In this document: positions 57,017 to 64,000 of the stretch, in pieces | How the letters are laid out: every line of letters starts with the position of its first letter | How positions within the stretch are numbered: position 1 is the stretch's first letter | Source of the DNA: Cyclospora cayetanensis | Taxonomy: Eukaryota > Apicomplexa > Conoidasida > Eucoccidiorida > Eimeriidae | Direction: 5' to 3' | NCBI RefSeq assembly: GCF_002999335.1 | Contig: NW_020312403.1 | Location: forward strand, 186,001 to 250,000 | DNA: 64,000 nucleotides | Translations under genes and position numbers: made by a program | The notes under the pieces: generated by a model | What the model was told of the DNA's origin: nothing | Seen by the model: the letters and a program-made list of their open reading frames with translations, nothing else | Database searches by the model: none

Positions 57017-60000
57017 GGCTTGGCGCAAGATGATGTGTTGCTAACCCTAATATTCCCCCTTGCTATGTACATATACATACATTTACATACATGCATGCAG
57101 AGTGTGGATGCGCGTATGCTCCTTTCTTCGTTTTCAGCTGCTCCTGTAAATATATGTATATATACAGGCATGAATGTGGATCTATGTCAGATGTCCCTCG
57201 CCGCGACTCGGGCCCTCTGCCTTCCTCGTGGACTTTAAATCGGCTATTGTTATCCCCGCAGCTGTACTCGTCTTCTCTTCACTCTCAACGACACCCCCTT
57301 TGAAGCTTTTTGTTGCGGTTGCCGCTTCCTGTTTCAGTGCCGCTTCATCGGTCCAAGCTGTGGGGAGTGTGCCTGAGGCTGGGGGTCCTGTACTGCTGCA
57401 CCTGCTGCTGCAGGCGCAACACCCCTAGCTGCTCTCTGCAGCGTTTCAGAGGGTCATGATGTGACCTGCTGTGCGCCGACGGTGGGCCGCTTGTGTTCTT
57501 CTTGCTTGACGCTGCCGACTGCGACAAACAAAGGGGAAAGCGATTCCCTCAGTGGCTTCCCATTGAAAATATCCGGGCCGGAGAAGGAGAAACAAGGTTT
57601 ATTATGGAGCAGAGAACCTGAGTCAATGCCTCTAACTGCGGAGTGTACAGAGCTGGTGGGTGAGGTGGCTTCGGAGTAACCTCATGAGGGAGGTGGGAGG
57701 GGGCCCCCTTGTATGGCTCGCCTGCTCTTTATATCTTGACGCCGCATATTCCTTCACAAAAAACAACAAGTGAGCTTGGGTAACGCGGCGAATGAGGGGT
57801 GTATGAAAGGAGATGGAATACGAAGCAAACAAACCACAACCACCCCCGCAGCTTGTCGTAACGACCGACCAGCGCACCCCAGCCCTCAGCATTCCAGAGT
57901 ACACCCGAGATGCACCCACTAGGTTTATTAAATTGGACATATTTATAGTTTAAAAAATATGTTATTGCTTGTTCTCCTTTATTTCATTATCTCTAACCCG
58001 CTGTAGGCATGGGGGCGTACCATGGTCAGCAGCGAACACCACCATCCCCAGAGCCGCTCTTTCTCCCTGTGGTGTCTTTCCCCGTTGTATGGTGGTAAAA
58101 GGAGGGCACACGAAACAGTCCTTTTCTGAAAACTAGATCCTGGCAATGGTTTATATGATTACTGGAGAAACACGCAGGAACATGCAACACGTGTGTTCAG
58201 CGAACCGAGAGCCTTAGTGTTCCTGGGGCCCCCGTACGTTACTACACAGAAACTGCGAAAGAGGGACCATGTCAAGGTGAGCTATGCATTCAAAAAAATG
58301 AAGACAAACATTTAAGCGACGAGTGGCATGGAGAACAGACTAGGGGATAATGCATTAGTATTTTGCGGTATTTATACCAATTATCTAGGCTCTATTACAG
58401 TGGCAGGTGAGCAGCGACATTTGCGGAGCATGATATGTGCTGGAGGCTAAAGCCCCCCCTTCCTGCTTAGGCAAGGCCTTGCAGGCTGCGCAAACTGTCT
58501 ATAGTAGGAAATGTGTGACGGGGAAGTGCAGCTAGCCAGGTTACACCAAAACATTTTGCAGTGGACTAATTGTATTTCATGAAAATTAGCTAGTCGCTAA
58601 CTACACACAGCCGAGTGTATGCTTTTGTAGCAAAAAGCCGACGCTGCTTTTCGATGGAAAAACATCTTGACATTTAAAATGTGCAGGATTTAGGAGTCCG
58701 AAAGCCGAGAGAGAGCAGGTCCAGCAACCTGTATCCGCAGTGTCCTTCCCCCCATCATGCCGGAATTCTATGCGGTGATGGTATATGGGGGAGAAGGAGC
58801 TTTAAAAGAAGTAATAGAAAACTGTTCCTTTTTTTTGTACATCAGTCTATTGCGGCTGAGATCACAATGAGACTCTAGGAGGCAAATTACACAAAAGGCA
58901 GAAAGCGAATACAGCAAATGGGCTAGGATCGTATGTTTGCTGTGCATTTAAAAAGCAAGAAGTGCCTTATAGGTAGCAGCATGTGACAGTGCGTGCAATG
59001 TGTTGCGAATAGCCTCTCTGGACGACTACGGAGCCAAGCGAACGCCGAAAAACTTAGCGCGCTCTTCCTTTCCTTCGCGCTGGTCAGCCAAGGGAAAGTA
59101 GCCTAAAATCTTTCATTCACATTAGATATTAAATGGAAAAATGGGAAGAAAGGAGCATGCGAAAGTAAGTGTCCGTTAATGAGACTATTCTGGAGTTTGC
59201 AGGATTCTCCTTATTTTTCACCAATCTATCATTTGGTCTAAGTTGTTAACCACTTGGCACGGAAAAAAAGGTTTCGTCCTCATCGTGGAGAGACATGCTG
59301 GTTCTTTGTGTGAGGAAGGCGCAGTTTGATATGCTTACAGTATGGCAGATTTTCTCTGCGTCTTCTCTCCTTTTTTCCTTGTGTCCTTCGCTTCCTTCGC
59401 TTCTAAGCTCCGTAAGCTTTGTGCCAAGGTCAGTTCATTCTTATGCTCTCCTGCACTCCGTCGGACTGAAATGTGGTGCCCAAAGAACCTGCAGCAAACG
59501 CGGGCGGAATATGCAGATCCATTAAAAATATAAACGCCGTATTAAGAGACCGACAAGACAAAAACCAGGACCCGCTGGATGTAGCACTGGCCAGTCTTTC
59601 CCAATGGGAGATCAGTTGCATCTAACTCCCTCTCGGACTCGCACGGAAAACCCAAGGGCATACCTTTTTCTACCATTTATTAGAAGGCAAATTCGATTTG
59701 ATTGAAAACAACACTTCGCTGGGAAATGAGGCGGCCTCCTCAATGGATTCCCTAAGGTAGAGTCAAAGCAAGAGGAGGAAACGGAGGCAGATACAGCAGG
59801 AGACTTCTGTATCGACATGACAATAGACGCGCTGCTCAGCATCTAGCAAAGCGGATATTGAGACCGATGTCCCGAAAAGCTGCAGTTCGATCACTACAGT
59901 ATGCCCTAGCGATTCCCTTTGCGCAAGTACACTGCGAAACAATTGGTATTTGCACTACTGTTCTTTGGTTTCACAGGAAACAAAATCGTCTCTATTCAAA

Positions 60001-60061
60001 AGGTTATAAGCCGTCCCTCTTGCCCCCTGATCCCTCGCCCTCTTCTCCCTTTCCTCAGGTA
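57017..60061. other. 3 kb region upstream of CKS and downstream of PIG-A
   Basis: No gene was recognised. Small open frames (for example 57174-57428 plus, 57632-57940 minus, 59295-59525 plus) have no motifs. The left part should contain the CKS promoter. Repeat content is low. Confidence 0.4.
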
Positions 60062-63056
60062 CTAGCTGGTCGCTATGTGCCGGAAGCGGTCAGCACACAA
60101 ACGCAGAAAAACAGATAGAGATAAGCCAAGAAAGAAGCACAACCGCAGCAACGCAGCTGCTGCATCCACGCACCTGGGGAAGAGCCATTCCACCAACCGA
60201 ATCAAGCACCAGTCAACAATCGCCACCAAAGAAAAGAGTTTTCCGGAGAAAGGACCACAGCGATTCAGCGCGCGCAAAACCTGAACAGTGTCCTGGGGAC
60301 TCGGGAGAGGCGGAGGATTGGGAGGCAGAGGAATGTTCGAAAGTGGAATTCCCTCCTTCAGGTGTGCAGACATTGGCAGATCAAATAGCGCACTAAAATA
60401 AACCTTTTCCTGCAGAAACGCACAAGCCGAGATTGACGCGCCAATGCCTGGAAGAGAGCGAATCTGAACTCTCTGCTCACTGTGCAGCGGACAGAACGCC
60501 GCGCAATTGGAGAAAACTCGGCTCACCACTCGATCAGCAACGTCTTCCCAGGAGTACATCTCTAAAACCTAATGCAGAGCCACACACGAACACTCAAATG
60601 ATGCAGTGCACAACGGCAACGCAGGAACCAGGCACAGAGTCAACCGTCTTTTTTATCCTTGATTGCAGAACAGCTCATCGACGCGCATTCCGGAGAAGGG
60701 CGAATGTAGACGACTCGGCAGCTTTGAGCCAAAGCAATAGAGAATTTTGGAAAAGACAAAACATAGCCATCGTCAAACCGCTTCGGGCACACCCTATTCA
60801 CTATTCTTAACTATAAGCATAGAAGGGCTTATGATTTGAGGTCTGCACACCCTCTGATGGAGAGCATATGGATCTACATCCCCTCGTTCCACTTGCTTTA
60901 TCGCCTTCTCAAGCTGCAGCGTTAGTGCCGCTGGATTTGGCGGGGCGAGGAGCACAATATCCGGTGGTAACACCTGGAGGAAAGGAGCAGCTCGTACGAT
61001 CACGAAATAAAACGGCTCAACACAAACAGTCCATTTTCGCGCACATCATAGAAAATGGGGATTGGCAAAGTGAGTAAAAACACACCCCTGTGACTCCCAG
61101 TTGAATTTGAATCAAGAAGCCGAAATGCTGTAAAAAATACGAGTTCACAAGTATGCAGCTGTAGATAAAGGTTCTGGGAGAAAGCAAGAGTCACAGAGAG
61201 CACGAGAAACAACAGCTTGTGACAAACAGGGAAGACAGAATCTTGTAAAGGAAACGAAGCCACGAACCTCAGGGATGCCGCCGACGTCAGTTGATACGAC
61301 CACTAACCCGCAAGCCGCAGCCTCTGCAAGCACGTACACGCAGAACGAAACCGTAACGGGGAAGAACACCAGATGCAATTAGGCCCTGACAACTGACTGT
61401 CTCAGGTTTGGAGAGAACGAGGCGTGTGCAAATGTGCAAGCGTACGCCTTAAACCCTGGCAAACTCTACTTCCCCATTACCGCCAAGCCCCAGAAACTCG
61501 CGGATTACAGCAGTGCAGATGTGGAGTGTTTGCTAACCAACAATAGCGATACAAAAAGACTCGGTCAGAGACGCATTCAAGAAGATCTGCCCCCGCTGCA
61601 GGAAAGAACAGGCCTGCCCATGCGGGATGGCCCCTAAGTGGCAGAGGACGCACACACGCAAGACAAAAATCCGTTGCAAATATGAAAACAAGGCATCCGT
61701 GTGAGGCGAAACATGAGCCCCTTTACATCGTCTCCTATCCACTCTCGAACTATTAGCACATTCCCCCTTCGCCGGAATTTCTTTTGCTACGTTCCTTCAC
61801 TATCTAAACCTGTCCCTCCAAGGGGTGGCGTAATTGTGCGTGACGGGCGCTGACGACAAACGCCGCAAAAGCTCTCAAATCGCGAATTCGGGGCTGTGGC
61901 TTTTGTTCCTCCGGCCACTGTACCGACCAAGCATCTCCACGCGGTCGTGGATCCGGTGTTTTTCCCTCATTTCTTCGAGGATGATCCTTTTAGGACCATC
62001 GCCTCCTGCAAACGGGGAAAAGAAGAAGCGCAGATTAAGCATTTGGTGGAGCCGAGCTGCTCGCACTGCGTATACGTGCCGTGTGTCTGCATACAGCCCC
62101 CCCTGTGCATACTTCTCTCTGGGGAAAGCCTATGAGCGTTGTCCTACAAACGAAAGTCCCTGGTTGGGCCGGAGTGTATATACAGCGACTAATGGGTATC
62201 TGGACTCTGGGGCTGTAAAAGCATGCGAACGTAGAAAGCGCGAAGGAAGGAGGTAGAGCACTACCGCAAAAGGCAAGTCCCACCGAGCTTAGGCCTGCGT
62301 TCCCGCCTCACCAATGATAAAGGTTACATTCGGATACTTCTCGCAAACTGTGGGAATCATATCCACCAGCAAATCAATGCCCTTCCTGTAGCTCAGACGG
62401 CAAAGAATCAAAATGTGGATTGCTGGAGGCGGAGGGCGCCGTGACACGTCTGGTACATAGGACGGAACATCCTGCAAATGCAGAACGAAAACGCGCGTCC
62501 AATCCTAGTAGAAAGGCGAGCTCGATTCAGGAGGCCCCCCTGCGTTTGAAGAAGGTGCACCGTTCTGTGTTTTTTTCCGTCCTAAATTAGATCCAGCCCG
62601 CCCCCTTCCCGCGTCTCCCCTCTCCTCCCCACCTGCTTTCTGTCACCTCCGTACGCTGAAAGGTTGTTTCTACCAACTTTTCACTCACCACAGCATTGTT
62701 GATCACGGCAATTTGATGAGGATTCAATGCTCCTCTGAGCACGAGATTTTCCTTGTGCGTATGAGACACGCAAATACAATGATTACAGTGGGTCAAGAAG
62801 AATTTGAAGATCTTGTTAATGTGGATGCAGGCTGCATCCGCGAAGCTGAACATCGAGTGGTCCGTATACACCACCTGACCAGTCAGAAAACACCTCCACA
62901 CAGGAGTTACGAAAACGTGAAACGGCAAACGCATCCTTCCCCCACCGCTCCAACCCACCCCAGCCATGCTCGATTACTTACACACGAAATGAGGAAAGCA
63001 CCAAAACAACGAAGGAGCGTTACAGCCAAAATATACATATATATATATATATATAC

Positions 63057-63096
<40 letters not shown>

Positions 63097-63925
63097 ATAC
63101 ATATTCATATACATATGTAGGAAAATCAATATATATAGTTCATTTGTAGAGATACATATATGTATATAGGAAATCCAAAGCGGGGACGAAAAGCGCCTAA
63201 CCACAGCTGAGCATTGAGTTTTCAGCGAGAGTCCTCAAATGTGTGCGGCCCTCCCAGAGAAAGAGAACGTGCAAGTGCTTCGGTATAAGCACACGCGGGA
63301 TATTTTGCACAGCCCCTATTGCAGCCTTCTGTCAGGTGTATAAAACTGCTCAAATTATGTGCATACCCGGTAACCGAGGTGTCTCGCGTGGAACATGGAC
63401 TCATGGGCCAATGTGCTGGTCGTCTGGTGGCCGTGAACAATATCTACTTTTTCTCTTATGAGAATCGTCCTGCAAGTTGATACAACAAACCAATGAAGCG
63501 CGGAAGAAAGCTCGGGGAGAGACATAGAGAGAGAGGGAGAGACGTGCGGCTCCCTACACCGCAGTCAATAGGGGATGTATGTCAGAAAGACTCAATTTCT
63601 GTCCTCTCGGAAGAAGAGTATATCTCTTAGAATGAAGGCGAACGCAGAAAGATACAGAGACGCAGAACCACAAACTGCAGGAAGATGAAGGGACTCAAGT
63701 GTTCAAAGGAAGAGGGCGCAGAGCAATTCAGGCTGAGCTGTGAAGGGCGGACCTGATTAGAGGCAGCGTGGTAAAAAACGTCAACAGCGTGCTCCTATCG
63801 TGGAAACAGGTGATTGGCAGGTAATAGACCTTTAAGCCTTCACTTAAATACCGAATGCCATGACGATCATCCAATGCATGCGTCACTACAACGACCTTGA
63901 ACCCTATGCCAACAAGCACCACCTC
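60062..63925 (-). CDS. PIGA: PIG-A catalytic subunit of GPI N-acetylglucosaminyltransferase, 5' end beyond the window
   Basis: PIG-A is the glycosyltransferase that adds GlcNAc to phosphatidylinositol at the cytosolic ER face. Exons (minus) in consistent phase are about 63925-63753, 63469-63367, 62874-62689, 62471-62312, 62005-(about 61927), 61633-61538, 61323-61268, 60973-60851 and 60568-60062. Landmarks in order are [17 protein letters not shown] and [79 protein letters not shown] with [25 protein letters not shown] and [20 protein letters not shown]. The last exon has [11 protein letters not shown] and [17 protein letters not shown], the C-terminal ER span. These cover the donor-binding half of a GT4 fold. 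The first exon (the GGVE motif) is outside or at the window edge. An insertion of about 55 residues separates [11 protein letters not shown] from the membrane span. Confidence 0.92.
63028..63100. repeat. TA microsatellite in a PIG-A intron
   Basis: Two adjacent TA runs broken by one CG interruption lie in the intron between PIG-A exons 63469-63367 and 62874-62689. Confidence 0.9.
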
Positions 63926-64000
63926 TCCGAGAGAAGCTCATAACCATGCAGCGTGGAAGACTAGCCAGCTGCCGTTCTATGTACTCATGCACAGCGGCGG

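Overview
The window looks like nuclear DNA of a coccidian apicomplexan, most likely an Eimeria species (inference). The reasons are multi-exon protein genes with short GT-AG introns, and coding regions full of CAG/GCA-type triplets read as runs of Ala, Gln, Ser or Leu. Micro- and minisatellites are dense, and the conserved proteins are eukaryotic. Repeat-rich DNA (about 1-38 kb) alternates with repeat-poor DNA (most of 38-63 kb), a layout reported for Eimeria chromosomes.

Exon models were built by hand, by matching splice-site phase and recognisable family motifs. Nine loci are firm. On the + strand from the left: an MMS19-like HEAT-repeat protein (614-6656) and the mismatch-repair ATPase MSH2 (about 8.4-16.1 kb). 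A minus-strand basic protein with an Alba-like N-terminal fragment (16.2-17.3 kb) is tentative. Then come PIG-Y (minus, 19.5-20.0 kb), a coiled-coil protein (plus, 21.25-22.7 kb) and PIG-T (minus, 23.1-28.6 kb, interior exons partly unresolved). A calpain-7/PalB-type protease with a predicted acylated N-terminus fills 30.4-38.2 kb on the plus strand. An 8.5 kb repeat-poor stretch without a convincing gene follows. A signal-peptide or membrane-anchored PP2C phosphatase (plus, 46.8-50.9 kb) is next, then a hypothetical minus-strand ORF (51.8-52.8 kb), a greatly extended CKS cell-cycle protein (minus, 54.7-57.0 kb) and PIG-A (minus, 60.06 kb to the right edge, 5' end missing).

Two themes stand out. 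MMS19 (iron-sulfur delivery to DNA-metabolism enzymes) and MSH2 are both genome-maintenance genes and lie next to each other. Three GPI-anchor genes lie within 45 kb: PIG-A and PIG-Y (both of the first-step GlcNAc transferase) and PIG-T (transamidase). The best candidate for undescribed biology is the CKS locus: an ordinarily 80-150 residue protein is predicted here at 583 residues, with a disordered tail carrying two KEN motifs and a diverged hinge. Most large introns, especially in MSH2, PIG-T and the calpain gene, carry tandem repeats.
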